NCBI RefSeq assembly: GCF_047495875.1 | Contig: NC_092466.1 | Location: 14,752,561 to 14,816,560, forward strand | Direction of reading: 5' to 3' | From: Pithys albifrons albifrons | Taxonomy: Eukaryota; Chordata; Aves; Passeriformes; Thamnophilidae | DNA: 64,000 nucleotides | Part shown: positions 13,801 through 26,600 of the stretch, piece by piece | Position numbering within the stretch: the first letter of the stretch is position 1 | How the letters are laid out: every line of letters starts with the position of its first letter | Notes under the pieces: model-generated | Told to the model about the DNA's origin: nothing | The model's input: the letters and a program-made list of their open reading frames with translations, nothing else | Database searches by the model: none | Position numbers and translations under genes: made by a program

Positions 13801-14190
13801 TGGCTAAGAAGGAAACTGAAGTTAACTGATCTAACTTGAACTTGAAACTGCCACAGCCTGACATTTGGTGGTGTTTATTGTGCACCCAGGGAGGGGCAAT
13901 TTGGTAAGTAGATCTTCCAATGTCAGAACAAAGTGGCTTTTTCAAACTCCCTCCCCCTCCCTTAGGATATGTGTGCATGTGTGTGTGAGAGTGTGCAAGA
14001 GTGCATGTGAGAGAGAGGTTTCAGCATGAACTGGATGGATAATCCCTCAGCCAGACTGGAGTAACTGCAGAGTTTATAATGAAAATAATTAGAATATGCC
14101 TGCTGAAAGGAGATCAAGAAGGGCTGGAAGTGTCTGTGGGGTTTAAGTGTTGCACATCGCTTTGAAATTAAATACCTCTGCTGCACAGAG
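10889..14190 (+). other. BTRC: BTRC 3'UTR exon (3' end uncertain)
   Basis: Acceptor cgttcccag at 10880-10888 follows the 9890 donor, giving a 3'UTR intron of 999 nt. The exon begins GACTCATTTAAGCTGCAG. No coding potential. The end is not resolved: ATTAAA at 14167-14172 is one candidate, and the first canonical AATAAA on this strand is only at 18534-18539. The human 3'UTR is about 4 kb as I recall, which would put the end near 15 kb. The exon holds a G-quadruplex motif at 11287-11310. Confidence 0.6.
11287..11310 (+). other. G-quadruplex motif in BTRC 3'UTR
   Basis: Six G-tracts (11287-11289, 11291-11293, 11295-11297, 11299-11301, 11303-11305, 11307-11310) separated by single T or A bases. 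Four tracts with one-base loops already satisfy the most stable parallel G4 pattern. The G-rich strand is the transcript strand, so an RNA G4 is possible. Confidence 0.8.
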
Positions 14191-16271
14191 ATCAGCATTT
14201 GTCCCACGAGTAGGAAGCTCATGCAAGCCTTCCACCTTGGACTATGGGATGCAAAGTACTGGAGAGCAGGACAATCTGTTACAGCAACACCATCTCCTGC
14301 TTGTGACTCCTTTGCAGTAGGGCACGGTTTTGCTGCAGATATTTCTCATCCTCAGAGGAAGACAGCTTGCTTTCAAATATGCAAATAGAAAATGGCATGA
14401 AGGAATTTGTAGTGAGATATCTCATACAGCTGTCTCCTCTGGAGCAGCTCCCTCAGTTCCCTGTTAACATTCAAGGACAGACACATCCGCTGTTGGAATG
14501 GAAGAATTCAGATGACAAGTTGAGAAGTCCGTGTTCATCAGAAACATTGAAATGCTTTACACTTCTAAACTGGAAGCTGACTTGGACCACCATGCTCTAC
14601 CTACCCACCACCTGCTCCTGCCCCAAAGGATCCTTTTTTCTTAGTTTTTTTTCTTTTTTTTTTAACACTGAAAAACCTGGAGAAATATCATGTGCATTTC
14701 TCCGCTCCCAGGTACGTGTATTCTGCCCCTTCCACATGTTCCTTCCTCAGTCTGAGCAGAGCATCAGACTTGGTTCTGAGTTTTGTGGCATCCTGGCTCC
14801 AATAGGAAGCACATCCCCAGGCTGGGCCACCATTTTAGATCTGCCTTTTGTGGCTGATTATTCCTAAATTCACTGGGGAAGGGCAATATTTGTGTTTGAT
14901 AAATGACAAATACTAGCAGCTCTTCCTAGCTAGAGAAGCAGGTAAGAAGGAACAGCCAGCCTTCCTGCTGCAGGCTTGCTCTTAGCTGTGGGAGAAAAAG
15001 GAGATGACCCAAGTGGTTGAAAACTAAGGGAGGTGTGGGGATGGAGATGGATCTCTACAAAAGTGGGGACAGTGCTGAAAATAGATCTTTTAGGTGGTGC
15101 AGTTGACTCGGAAGAATAGAAGTTTTCTGTGAGAACATCCGAAGTCATCAGGAAATGATCAAGTAAGGCCTCCAACTGTTGAACTTGGCAGTTGATGTCC
15201 CTTTTAGGATACACTGGAGGCATGAGGAGAAAGGGATGGTCTAACCTACACTTACCAAGAGAAGAATGAGCTTTGCCAGGGTCTCCAAGTGGCATGCATG
15301 ATGCATCTGACATGCTGAGCTTTGCCCTACTGTTTTCCCCCAAAGCAATAAGCATCAGCTTCCCAGAAGGAGGGGGCAAACAGCAAGTGACCCAGCTGTC
15401 CTCAAATGAGATCTCCATATGAAATCCTTCTATCCTGCTGGCAAATCCCTACTGTATTGATTGGCATGAGGAGGTCATGGTCTTTCTGCCCTCACTTTTG
15501 ATTCAGAGACTCACATAAGCAGCAGGTCCCTTGGGTGTGTTCCTTCTCCACACCCAGCAGTGCATTGAGAGGAGCAGCTGCCTGCTGAGGCTGAGCATTT
15601 GGCTTCCCCTCCTTTTCCCACTTACTAATTTTTTTTTATTTTTGTAATGAGGTGTAGCCAAACTATTGGCAAGTCCCCAGAGCATCCATCTCAGGGGGAG
15701 CCGTGGCACAATGCCAGAAACTTTTCCCATGACTTAGTACTTGTTCCCAAAGAGCACTGGGATTCTACAATTCTTGTCCAGCAGATATCCCATGGGAACT
15801 GGCAACATTGGTTAATCCTTAGTGATGTTAAACTGATACTCTCAAAATCAGAGCAATACTGATGTGCAACAAGCCCTTTACATATTATAGCCGGCTCCTA
15901 AATAAGTCCCCTTTTTAATAGCCTGTCACCCTAGAAGACATCCTGATTTCCACTCAAACAGGAGCCAAATGCAGCTGTGGCCAGAATACCAGACTTCATG
16001 ACAGAACAGCTCTGCTCATACCTGCACAATGAATTTGTTGCCTTCATGGGCAAAGTGTTTTAACCTGCTGGCACTTGGGCAGTGGTTTATGTTTGAGCAA
16101 AACTCCATGTGCAGGAGGCAGGCCAGCCTGTCCTGGGATGTTTGCAGTGGCTTTTGCAAGGAGCTACCTGTGAGAATTTTGGGGCAATTCAGGGTAAAAA
16201 TACGGAGCTGCTTTCAAGTGTAGAACTTTGTTTTCAGCTACTTTGTCTTTATCATGTGAGGCATGGCAGGG

Positions 16272-16362
16272 CTCAGCCTAGCCACAGTTTAGCATGGCAG
16301 AAAAATAATGTGACCTCAGCCTAGCCACAGTTTCAGCATGGCAGAAAAATAATGACCTCAGC
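16272..16362. repeat. Tandem duplication, about 43-nt unit
   Basis: Two near-identical copies (16272-16314 and 16315-16356) beginning CTCAGCCTAGCCACAGTTT, then a six-base start of a third. They differ by a one-base and a two-base indel, which suggests a recent local duplication. Confidence 0.9.
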
Positions 16363-17530
16363 AAAGTGTATCATCCTGTTTCTCCTCATCATTTTACATC
16401 ACTGCATTTAGGAGAGCTGCCTGCCTGCGGGCCAGTCTGTGCTGCATCATTCTTGCCTGCTTAGGCTGAGGTGGGTGTGGAAGTGGGAGAGGTGAGAAAG
16501 AACATGGTTTCTCCGGAGTTTTCTGTTTGTTACTCTGCTATATTTGTTATCTGGATTCTTAAGTAATGAGTGCTTTGAATTTTGTGATTATGTTATGGTG
16601 ATGTGTAGTTAATGTACTAATGTTCACTTGAGCTAGGATCATGGTAACAGTGTGGTTTGTTTTTTTTTTTTTAACTGTTCAGAAAATAACTTAAATACAA
16701 ATACAAAGATTAAGCTGTGAATCTCTCCTGTTTTCCTTTTGGGCTCAGACACCATCAAAATATCAATCCTGTGTCTTCCTCGAGTCTCATGTGTGTGAGT
16801 GACACTTCTGCTGCATGTGTACTGTACACAACATTTGCAGTGTGAACACCTGGAAGTGCTGGGGCTGAAGGGTGGACAGCTTTGCCCTGAGGCCAAGGTA
16901 GATGCAGCTTCACGAGACACACGGAGTTTGCAGAAACCAGTCCCACCTCAGAGCTGCTCATGGATGAGTGCAGCATGAAAGGCTGCTCTGGAAGTTGGGG
17001 AAAAAAACCACTTATTACTAAAACCACAGCATACTTTTTAATTAACAAACGCTCCATTCATAGCTAATGGCCTCTGGCGGGGACAAATGAGTCTGCCCTG
17101 TAAGCCAGAGAGTGGCTGTGACTGATAGAGAAGAGCTGGAGCCATCCTGTCCATTAAAAAAGTGGGGGGGAGAAGCTATAAAGACTTTGTGTTTTTCTGG
17201 GTACTGTTGCAAGATCCTGGTAGGAGAAGCACAAATTTGTTTTATAAGCTAATCAGAATCCTGCTGTTCAATAATGAGTGAGTAATTGACATATCGCAGC
17301 CCTGCCACACAGTTCCATGGCTGGGGATGCTGTCATGCTTACGGCTCGCTGGAATCCTAATGCAAGCACCCTTGCCCTCAGAATACCTTTCTCTTAAAAA
17401 CTCCTCAGATAGCAGCCTTCGATCTTTTATTTAACAGCCCCTTTTAAAACAAAGGCTACCATGGTTTTAAGATCCTGACTCCAAGGGTGGTCAGAAAACA
17501 AACAAACCTCTGCACTCCCAACATCTCTCT

Positions 17531-17563
17531 CCCTGCTGGCTCCATTCTTGGGAGCCAGCAGGG
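17531..17563. repeat. Perfect 13-bp GC-rich inverted repeat
   Basis: Arms CCCTGCTGGCTCC (17531-17543) and GGAGCCAGCAGGG (17551-17563) with a 7-nt spacer. With one G-U pair the RNA stem extends to about 16 bp (17528-17566). Too short for a typical pre-miRNA. Confidence 0.85.
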
Positions 17564-20500
17564 GGACTGGTGATTGTGAAGGCTCCTGCTTTTCTGAAGC
17601 GCTGGGAGCAGGATTCCTGTCACTTCCAATCTCCGTCTCTCCTTGTGACAGGATTTCCCAGCAGCCCCATTCTTTGTTTGGCAAGGGTTTGTGAGTTTTA
17701 TGCATGTGTGTTTACATATATGCATATATGTATATATACACATATTTACACCATTTTAACCTATTTCTTTTCCCTCTCTGCTCTTTCCTCACGTCCAGTA
17801 ATAGATTTGGAAGAGGAGTTGCAGTGAGAGGCTTCATCCATTGTTTGGATTGGTCTGTAACACAGAATGCAGCTTGATTTAAACAACCTATGGCTGCCAG
17901 CACACACAAATGATACCCCTTACTTTCTGTACTCGCAGTCCCAACAGTCCCAGGTGCTTGTGAGTACACAAACAACACTGCCCAGTCTTATGAGAAACAG
18001 GTTCTCCTTGTGGGTTACATTTATCTGTTCCTTAAATAGCCCTTCCCCTTTCTCTTCTTGATGTTTAAAGAGGAAGATCAGAGCCTTTATTACAGATTTC
18101 AAGGACTGGGATAGTGTTGTGCCACAGGGCAAGAGTTGGAAAACTTCTCCAGGAATTCTGGGACTCACATCCAAAAACTCAAGTACTAAAGAGAGTCTTT
18201 GAGAAGGAAAAGCAATCTCAATTGTAAATTTCCACTGGAAAAGAATGAACACCACACAGATTATCTTAAATAGATTCAGCAGTTAATTACCCTTTCTGTT
18301 TAAAAATGTGTGTCTTATTTCCATCCACTTCAAATGAAGGAGGAAAGTAATGTGTGGCATAGCTTCAAATTAACAGCATTCAATCGACCTACAGCTTTAA
18401 AATGAAACCTCTTGTTTGGTGTTTTTTTATTATTATCTGAGATACCTGCTTTCAAGAGTATAGTAAGATAATTTCTCAAAAGGCAGAATTGGCCAGTTTA
18501 GATTAGCTAGGCTAGAATGAATGTAATTCTTACAATAAATGTTTGGGATGAGTTCAGCAGTTGGTTCAAAGAGGGTTAGGATGTCAAACTCTCAGCAGGG
18601 GAGGTAGCATGGCTGGGGAAACAAAAGCCTTGAGCTCTCATGCTGCTGTGGATTTCTGTGGGTGAGCTGGCCGGCTGTCTGGCAGCCCTGGAGGGATAAG
18701 GACTGCACCTGGCTCCAACAGTGTCCTGGCCCCTTGTCTTCAAAGGCCATGTGTGGCAGAGCTCCCTGTGCAATGGCACACCTGTCAGCACCCAGGAGGA
18801 TGTGGAAATGATGCAGTGTTTTGTGGGAATAAGATGCCACTCATGGGCTTGGGAGCCTGCTGCTCAGTATAGCTCTGCTTTTCCAAGTGCTCAAGTTGCT
18901 CTACAGCCAATACACAGACTACCCAGGAGACGCTGCTGGGAGAGAAGATGAGAGAGGAAAAAGGTGCTGCTTGCACTAAGTAGCCCATAAAAATCTAACT
19001 TTACGGGCTGCAACCATCGCAGGTCTCAGCCTGTCCCCTTTGCCAGCTCATCCTTTCATGATGGCTGAGGACATCTGATGGACAGAGATGTTATGCCTTT
19101 CCAGCAGGCTCCCAGGAGTGCATGTGAGTACCAGCCTCTTTGCTTTACCTTAAGAGAGCTCAGGCATACATTCATTATATCCCCAAGGCATACTCTGCTT
19201 CTTATCCATGTTACCTTCCCATCCTGAGCTTTCTCTCCAAAATGCTTTGCCGACATGTACCTGGGTGATAGGAGCAGATAGAAATCTCCAAAACAGCAGG
19301 GAATTTGCTAAGCTGGGGGCTGATCAGCTGGGGACCACTGAGTTGGATAAGGAATACGACTGTGAAAACCTGGGCTTGTAAAGGTCTCATCTGTACAGGC
19401 AAACAGCCTTCCTGCAGGTGGGGTACAGTCAGATGGGCTTTCCAGTGCAACAAGACAGACAGCAGCCTGAGTAATGCCTTCACTAAGGACGCCACTGACT
19501 TCTGAGGCCAATGTGGTTTGAAGAAACTCAAGTCCCTGGTTAACATCACACAGCTGATGTGTCCAAAACTGCCTGTCCCATGCCCAAAGCATCCTGATGG
19601 CATTTACAAAGGCAGATCAAGGAAGGCTTCTCCTCAAAGGGGCAGGGAGGCTACCAGATTATCTCCGTTTCTGCAGCGTCAACTCCGAAAGGTCAATGCT
19701 GGCAAACTGCTCTGACCTTCAGAGCTGCAGGGATGTCCATGAGCAACTCTGCCTGCTGGGCCCGTGCTGCTGAGTTCCCTCTCCTCCAGTGCAGGGAAAG
19801 GGGTCAGTGGCTGCTAAGCAATGCATCCTTTTGCCTTAGTATGAGCTGCTTATTGATCCCTTGTGGAATTTACCTAGTTTGGCCTAGATGGTGCTGGGCA
19901 AACACCAAGAGGCAACACTGAAGACCATGTCCTCTCTGAGGGATTTCTGTCTTATCTTGGAAAAGGGGACAGACTCTCCCAGTGGGTCTTCCCCATTGCT
20001 GCATTCCCCAGTCCTTCAGAAATCCTCATACCCTTCTTTTTTATGTCTTTGGCGTAGAGTCCTGTATGGCTGGCTCATAGCTGCCAGTGGTTGTCCCTGG
20101 GGAGCTGGGAAGGGAGGCAGGATGCACCTGATGCTCTGTCATTGCAGCTGGGCTAGTTTGTCCTTCCCCACCACACAAGCTCCTTGGAGCAGAATGAATC
20201 CTGCCTCTGCCCACACCATGGACAGCTGGACTATGGAGAAGCCTTCATGGCTCCCAACAGCATTTCTGTCCTGGCCTCAGCAAATGTCATTGCTCTGTGC
20301 CAGGGTGCATGCTGGGACCAGCCCCTCCAGATCTTACGCCTTTCCTGGTCCTCCTGGGGTTCCTGGCATGCCTCAGGAGGAGAGAAGGTGCATAAGCAAC
20401 CCATGGTGTGTACCTCTGGGATGGGGACAGCCCTACTGCTGTGTGTGAGATCCAGGCAGCAGCAAGGCAAGAGTGGGACAGGAGCACTGGGAGTGACAGT

Positions 20501-22019
20501 GGGAGGGGATGAGGGTGGTTCATGGCCTCACAGCCACTTTCCCAGTCATGGGGGATTTTATCCAGGGACTCCCTGTATGGTGGCAGGGGAGGAATGCCTG
20601 GAAAATGTGGAGACAAACTCTTGCAGCACAGAACAGCGAGTGTTTCTCACCAGCCCTTGTCTCCTTGTGTGCCGCCGGCACCAGGTCAGGTCACAGGAGT
20701 GTCTCCAATTAACCCAGCTCCCTGGTGACCCTTAATTGTCACTCCAGGCTTTCCTCCTCCCCCTTCCTGCCCCAGCGCGTGTTTCTCACCTACACATCTA
20801 CTAAACCTCCGCTCCTGGCATCCCAGCAACTGCTGGCAAGTGGTGGCAATAACCCAGATTTACTCCCTAAATCAAGGCAGTGGGCACCACCTGGCTTGGA
20901 CTGAGGATGTCCCTACTTGGTCCCCAGCATCACGCTGTCTGGTGGGAGGGAGGGTTGTGGCTGCAGGGGTGAGCACTGAGCTTGGGGATGGGAGTGGGCT
21001 TCCGTGCAGAGGAGCTGGGAAGTTCCAGGAGGGATTTTAGGTAGTACATGTTGCGAGAGTACCAGAATTGGAGCGAGATGACTGCTGCTGTTTCCTCCTC
21101 TCACTGTGGCAGAGACCACTGGACTGGACACATCTAATGCTCCAGATGCTGGTCCCAGAGATGAGCCATGTACCTGGATGACTGGAGTTGGAGCATGACT
21201 GCAGGACACAGCATGGCCTAGCTTAAAATCCTGTCCCAGGTTTGCTGCTTTGCCCTGTCTTAGCACAGGGCTTAGGGTGAGTTCTGCGGCTGTTTAGGGC
21301 TGCTCTGCAGTACTGCAAGTGCTTTGGACATGGCTGGGGCCCATAGCCTGCATGTCCTCCTGCTGCTCTGGGAATGAACTAGGACCATCTTCAAAAGGAC
21401 TGTGGCACCCTACAGGTCTCCCTCATTGTGGCCCTGTCACAGAGATCTCTGCAGCCCAGCACCAACACATGAAGGTAAAGGTGATGCCTCAGTCAAGACG
21501 AGGAGCCTCTGAGTCTGGGCAAGACAGGAGCCCTTGAGCAGGTGCCTGCCCTGGGAAAAGCTGAATACTGGCAAGCTGGGAAGGGATGATGGCTGAGGGA
21601 GAGGGCTCAGTGCTTTCCAGAAGAGCTGAAGGCTCTTGTGGAGGGAGGAGACAGGAGCTGGAACATCCTGCATGGGAGGATGTGGTGCCTGGGCTCTCCC
21701 TCACCCCACACAGCCCATTTGGGCCTGTGGTGCCTGTGCCCGTGGGGCTCTGCCAGCCCTGCTCTGCTTTCCTGGCCCTGGAGGACCATCCTGAGTGGGG
21801 CTAGCCTCTCAGGACCTGTCCCTTTTAAGCCCTTGTAGCTGTTGCCAGCCGTGGCTTAGTGGGATCCCCATCCTTTCAACTGGATGTTTGGCAAATTAAG
21901 AGCTTGCTATTAGGCTGCTAATTAAAGGCACTTCATTAGCAGCAGGGGAGGCAGCTCCTGGCCACAGCAAAATTGGATTCCTCTGAGCTTCCATGAGCCG
22001 AGTTTCTCCTCTCCGGGGC

Positions 22020-22960
22020 TGGAGGCCGTGCCCCTGCGTGTCTGGGGAACGCAGCTGTCCCGAGCCATGGCCCTGTGAGTACCACCCTTCTCCCGAGCCG
22101 CAGGGGATGGGGAACACCAGCCCCACGGTGGCAGAGTGGCCGAAGGTGATCGGGGTGATGTGGGGCCGCCCCTTTGCCCCCAGCCCCGGGGATGAAGAGA
22201 TGCCGTTTACGGTTCTCGGGGCCACCTCCGTGAGGAGGGGGCTTGCGGGAGCTCTCAGCGGTGGCAGAGCATTACATCGGTGGTCCCACTATCCCCAGGC
22301 TTGACCGTGACCTCTCAGCGAGCTGGGCAGCCCGGAGGTGCTGCCCCTGCCTCCGGCGAAGGAGGAGGCCCCCGGACTCCTCCTCCGGCCGCTCAGGCGC
22401 CTCCAATGAGCCCCGGGGCACCCGGCTGGCTGCCTGCCCTGCCCTGCCTTCCCTTCCCTCACCCCCTCCTTCTTCCATCTAAAAATGGGAGAGACCAGCC
22501 AGGCCGCCGGACCGGGGCTGCCTTCCTCCCCTTCTCCTCCTCCTCCCTCCCCGCGCTCCGCCTGCAGCCTCGGCCCGACGGTCGGGAAAGGGACCCCGCG
22601 GCCCGGCGGGGACATTACTGGGGTGAGCTCTCTCTGCGGCCGGGAGGGCTGCGACATCCCTGCTCCTCCCTCTTCTGCCCCATTCCCCCAGGACCCTGTC
22701 CTGACGCCCCTCTGGCCTGGCACCCCACCCCCGCTTTTTCCCAGCTCGAAATTCCTGATGGGATTAGGAGGATTTGCTGTGCGTGAGCCGGGAGCTGCTG
22801 GGTGTTACGGATCTAGCTACCGTGCGGGGGATGTTGCGAGGAGAGCCAGGCTCTGGGTGCTGAGGAGCGGCGCTGCTCCCCCGGGACGCAGACTCACCCC
22901 TGCCCCAGTCCTGTCGCCGGGGCGGACAGCCGGGTGCAGTCCCCAGGGGTGTCCCTGAGG
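22020..22960 (+). promoter_or_regulatory. CpG island at the 5' end of the GLUT gene
   Basis: CpG-dense, GC-rich block clearly above its surroundings, 0.6-1.5 kb upstream of the first certain transporter exon. Likely promoter of that gene. No TATA box is obvious. Extent judged by eye. Confidence 0.6.
22485..22622 (+). CDS. Possible first coding exon of the GLUT gene
   Basis: ATG at 22485 in strong context (AAAATGG), open for 46 codons, then GGG|GTGAGC in phase 0, which matches the phase-0 acceptor at 23548. The predicted N-terminus is rich in Pro, Ser and Gly (starts MGETSQAAGPG). A cytoplasmic N-terminus of this length fits class II GLUTs such as GLUT9. No homology supports it directly. Alternatives are another small exon, or an ATG at 23521 read through the acceptor. 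Confidence 0.35.
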
Positions 22961-23547
22961 CCGGGAGTGCTCTGAACGCTCCTGGGCACCCAGATCCTGG
23001 GGTGGGCTGGGTCAGGGCTGCAGAGTATCTGTTCCCCCACAACTGGCTCCCTGCAATGAGGACCCCCAGCAGCCAGGGCAGGAGACAGAGGTGTTTGTGG
23101 GGGTGAGAGTTTAGGAAGTGGGTGCATGCGGTGTGTTGGGGGAGGCTGAGACCTTCTCTGGGGACCTGCACCTTCCAGTGGTGCTGGGATGCTTGCAGCA
23201 GTGCCATTTGGGTGCCCTGTCAAGGGAAGGGCATAGGTGTCCCTCCCTCCTCTGCCTGCCCACTCCCAGCTGGGGACAGGGGTGTCCAGGTTATTTAGGC
23301 GTGGCCTCTGCTAGAGTTAAAAAAGCCTCATGCCACAGCCAGAGACCAACCCTGGGAAAGCCTGGCATGGCTGGTGCTGGGCACTGACAAGAAGTGATGC
23401 TCAGCTCAGGACTCTGTCATGTTGGGGTCTTTGCTGTGGGCCAAGATCATGTGTCATGAACTGTATTGGGTCAGTCCGCCTTTTCCAGAAGGGATAATTC
23501 TGGCTCTGCTGACCAGGGTCATGCTCATCCTTCCTTCTCTCTCCCAG

Positions 23548-23646
23548 CATCTCACCTTCTCCCTGCTATCAGTCACCCTGCTGGTATCCTTTGGCTCCTC
23601 CATGCTCTATGGCTACAACCTTGCTGTGGTGAACTCGCCAGCAGTG
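23548..23646 (+). CDS. GLUT exon: TM1
   Basis: 99 nt, phase 0 to 0; acceptor with long pyrimidine tract ctctctcccag, donor GTG|GTAAGG. Encodes TM1 ([18 protein letters not shown]) and [19 protein letters not shown]9 TM1 exon has the same 33-codon span. Confidence 0.93.
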
Positions 23647-26600
23647 GTAAGGGATGGGCAGCCTTTCTGGGAGCAGGGAAAAGGGCTCTATATCCCTCCC
23701 TGGGAGGGACCACTGCCCAGCAGCCCCACACGAAAATGCTGGCATTTTCCTTGAACAGTCACCCACGGAAAGCAGTTCAGGGAGAGGAATGCCATGGGAG
23801 GGACATGAAAGTCTGTGTTCATGTACTCCAAAGGGGTCCCCCTAAAAAAAGGCAGAGGCTGGGCAAAACTGGCCACAACCTCCTTGCTCTAGCTCTGTCT
23901 GTGGCATCTCTAAGCTGGCATTAAGCCTCTCTGGTGCTGAAACTGGCTGAGCAGCCAGACCAGCACATCCCAGTCAACCCCTGCCATGTCCTGCGCAGCA
24001 TCTCCTGCAATGCTGTTAAACTCATGGGATTGTCCCTATAAAACCTGTCTTCCTTTGTCCTCTATTTTCTCCCAAAACTTTTGGTGTCCTGTGTGTGTCT
24101 CTGCTCTGCAGCACATAAAGGCTTTCTACAATGCCACGTGGTCCCAGCGGTATGGACATGAGCTGGGGCCTGGCCCCCTGACCCTCCTGTACTCCCTGAC
24201 TGTCTCCATCTTTGCCCTGGGAGGGCTGGTGGGCTCCTTGCTGGTTGGGGTGCTGGTGAAGCAGTATGGCAGGTAAGGGTATCATACCATGGGACAGGGT
24301 GGTTGAGGGATGGGGTGAGACTGGAGGAGCTGCCCTGCTGGTTGTGCCTGCTAGGAATGGTGCTCTGAGCCGCAGTGCTCTCCTTGTCCTCCTGGCCGGT
24401 GGCTTCATGGGATTCAGCCGGGAACTGGGGTCCCCAGAGATGGTCATCATTGGTCGCACCATCACAGGGCTTCACTCAGGTAGGCTGTTCACAGCCCCTT
24501 CCTCTTGGCTCAGTCCCGTGCAACCCATTCTCAGAGGCCTTCATATTCCCCACAGGCTCTGTAGGGGTCTCTGGCACAGACAGAGTCACCTCCCTGGCCA
24601 TGAGGTCTCCACTGTGGATGATAGTGGGCATGGGAGGAGATGTACGGAGTGTCTGGCTGGGCACCCTTCTCCTCACTGCCTCTCCCATCCCAGTCCCTCC
24701 TGCTCCCACCAGGTATCTGTCTCAGTGTCGTGCCTCTCTACCTGGGAGAAATCTCCCCCAAGAACCTGCGGGGTTTCCTGGGCCTCATGCCCAGCATCTT
24801 CATCTGCCTGGGGGTTTTTGCTGCTCAGGTCCTGAGCCTCCCAGAGCTGCTGGGCAAGGTGAGCACAGTAGCCTAGCCCACAGCTGCTGAACCCTGTTCT
24901 GCCCTCCCTGTGACATACCCCATTTCAACTCCTCTCAGGACAGATTCTGGCCCCTTTTGCTGTCAGTGGTGGTTGTTCCTGCGTCCCTTCAGCTCCTGCT
25001 GCTGCACTGCTTCCCTGAGAGCCCACGTTACCTGCTGATAGAGAGAAACGATGTCTGTGGAGCCACCAAGGGTGAGAGGATATCCTGGAGGAGACTGGCT
25101 TTAGGACATGCTGGGTGCTTCTCCAAGGTCTTCCAAGACCAAGGTGCATCTTCACAGCATCCTTCCATACCCAGACCTGACACCCCACCATAATCCTTAT
25201 GGTTCAGCCTATCTGCCCCACGCAGTTGTGCCACAGCATTTCCATGGTGCCCATCACAGTGGTGTGAGGCTTTCCCCAGTTCCTATGGATGTTGAGCCCC
25301 ATGGGTCAGGAAGGTTTCCTGGCAAGGCTGAGCCAGACAGAGCCAAGCCCCTGCCCTGTGCCATACATATGAGCATCCACCCTGGGATGGGGAGATGTGT
25401 GTCTGTGAGCCCCGCTCTCCCCACAGCACTGCACCGGTTCCTGGGGACCCCTGACGTGCAGGATGTGATTGAGGAAATGAAGGAGGAGCAGCGGTCACTG
25501 TCCTCCATGGAGATGGTCTCTGTCTGGCAGCTGCTGCGGGACCACTCCGTCCGCTGGCAAACCCTCTCAGTGGTGGTGGTGAATGCCGGCATGCAGCTCT
25601 CAGGGATCGATGCTGTAAGCTCTGCAAGGACCTTGCTCCAGGATCTGGCTCTGCAGAGACTGAGCTGAGACCTGGAAGCTCATTTCACCAAGTGCCCTGT
25701 GGCTCTATCCCGCCAGCTCATGCTGTGTCCCCTCCTCGGCAGATCTGGTTTTACACCAACATCATCTTCGAGAACGCCGGGATCCCTGTGTCCCAGATCC
25801 CCTACACCACCGTGGGCACCGGAGCCGTTGAAGTTTTTGCAGGGCTTATTGGGGTGAGTGATGGGTGGACAGACAGACAAAGCCCCTCCATACCTGAGCC
25901 TTGTTGCCAGCTCCCAGCACCATCAAACAGGGAGGCTGAATGGGTCCCCAAATGTCATCTGTGCCACAGCACAGCCCCTTTTCTGGGGCCAGAGGTTTGT
26001 CAGAGAAATGGGGGTGGGAGGTGGTATGAATCAGACTCAATTTGGGGGTCACATCTAGGAGGGGTGAGAGAATTTTGGAGTAGCAGGGAGGTTGGGGAGA
26101 GATGCCAGGCAAGGATAGGCTTGAAGATGATGGAGGGAGCTAGTGGTTCCTTCTGGCTCCTGCTTACATTGTCACTCTGTTAACAGAGCCACTTGTCCCC
26201 ATCTGCCCCCCCAGCCAAGCACTGGCCTGGCCAGACTAGCAGCCCCAGCCCCGCCAGCCAGCCCTCATTTAGCTGTAGAGTTAGCACTGGGCCGGGCAGA
26301 TTTATGGCCCTTGTCCCATCTGCAAGTGTCACCCAGGGCCAGCCCAAGCCACTCAGCACTAAATCCTCTCCCTGACAATTAGATGAATGGGGATGGCTGT
26401 TCCCAGAAAACTGTGAATGAGTGGGGGGCTGCTCCCCTCTCCCCATAGCTTAAACCACAGCAGAGCAGGGTCCCCTATCTCTCTGATGGGTACCCGCTTC
26501 TTCCCTTCCCTGGCTGTGGGGCTGCCCCAGCCCCCCAGCAGCCATCCAGCATAGAGCCAGATTGTTCAGGAGCAGCCCCACAAATGGCCCCCGATGGACA

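Larger units (their letters stand above)
14191..22000. other. Intergenic or distal BTRC 3'UTR; no gene supported
   Basis: No splice-linked ORFs or recognised protein similarity on either strand. Contents seen: a tandem duplication (16272-16362), a GC-rich hairpin (17531-17563), an alternating purine/pyrimidine TA/CA tract near 17700-17750, AATAAA at 18534-18539, and rising GC from about 18.6 kb. A TAAT-rich patch at 21890-21950 lies just before the transporter CpG island. Confidence 0.5.

Noticed and set aside
14367..14867. 166-residue ORF downstream of BTRC
   Set aside because: Contains a poly-T tract read as Phe/Ser and lies in a probable 3'UTR or intergenic sequence; nothing recognised.
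23521..23547. ATG at 23521 as the GLUT start
   Set aside because: The bases are a pyrimidine-rich splice acceptor ending CAG at 23547; translation there would be coincidental.
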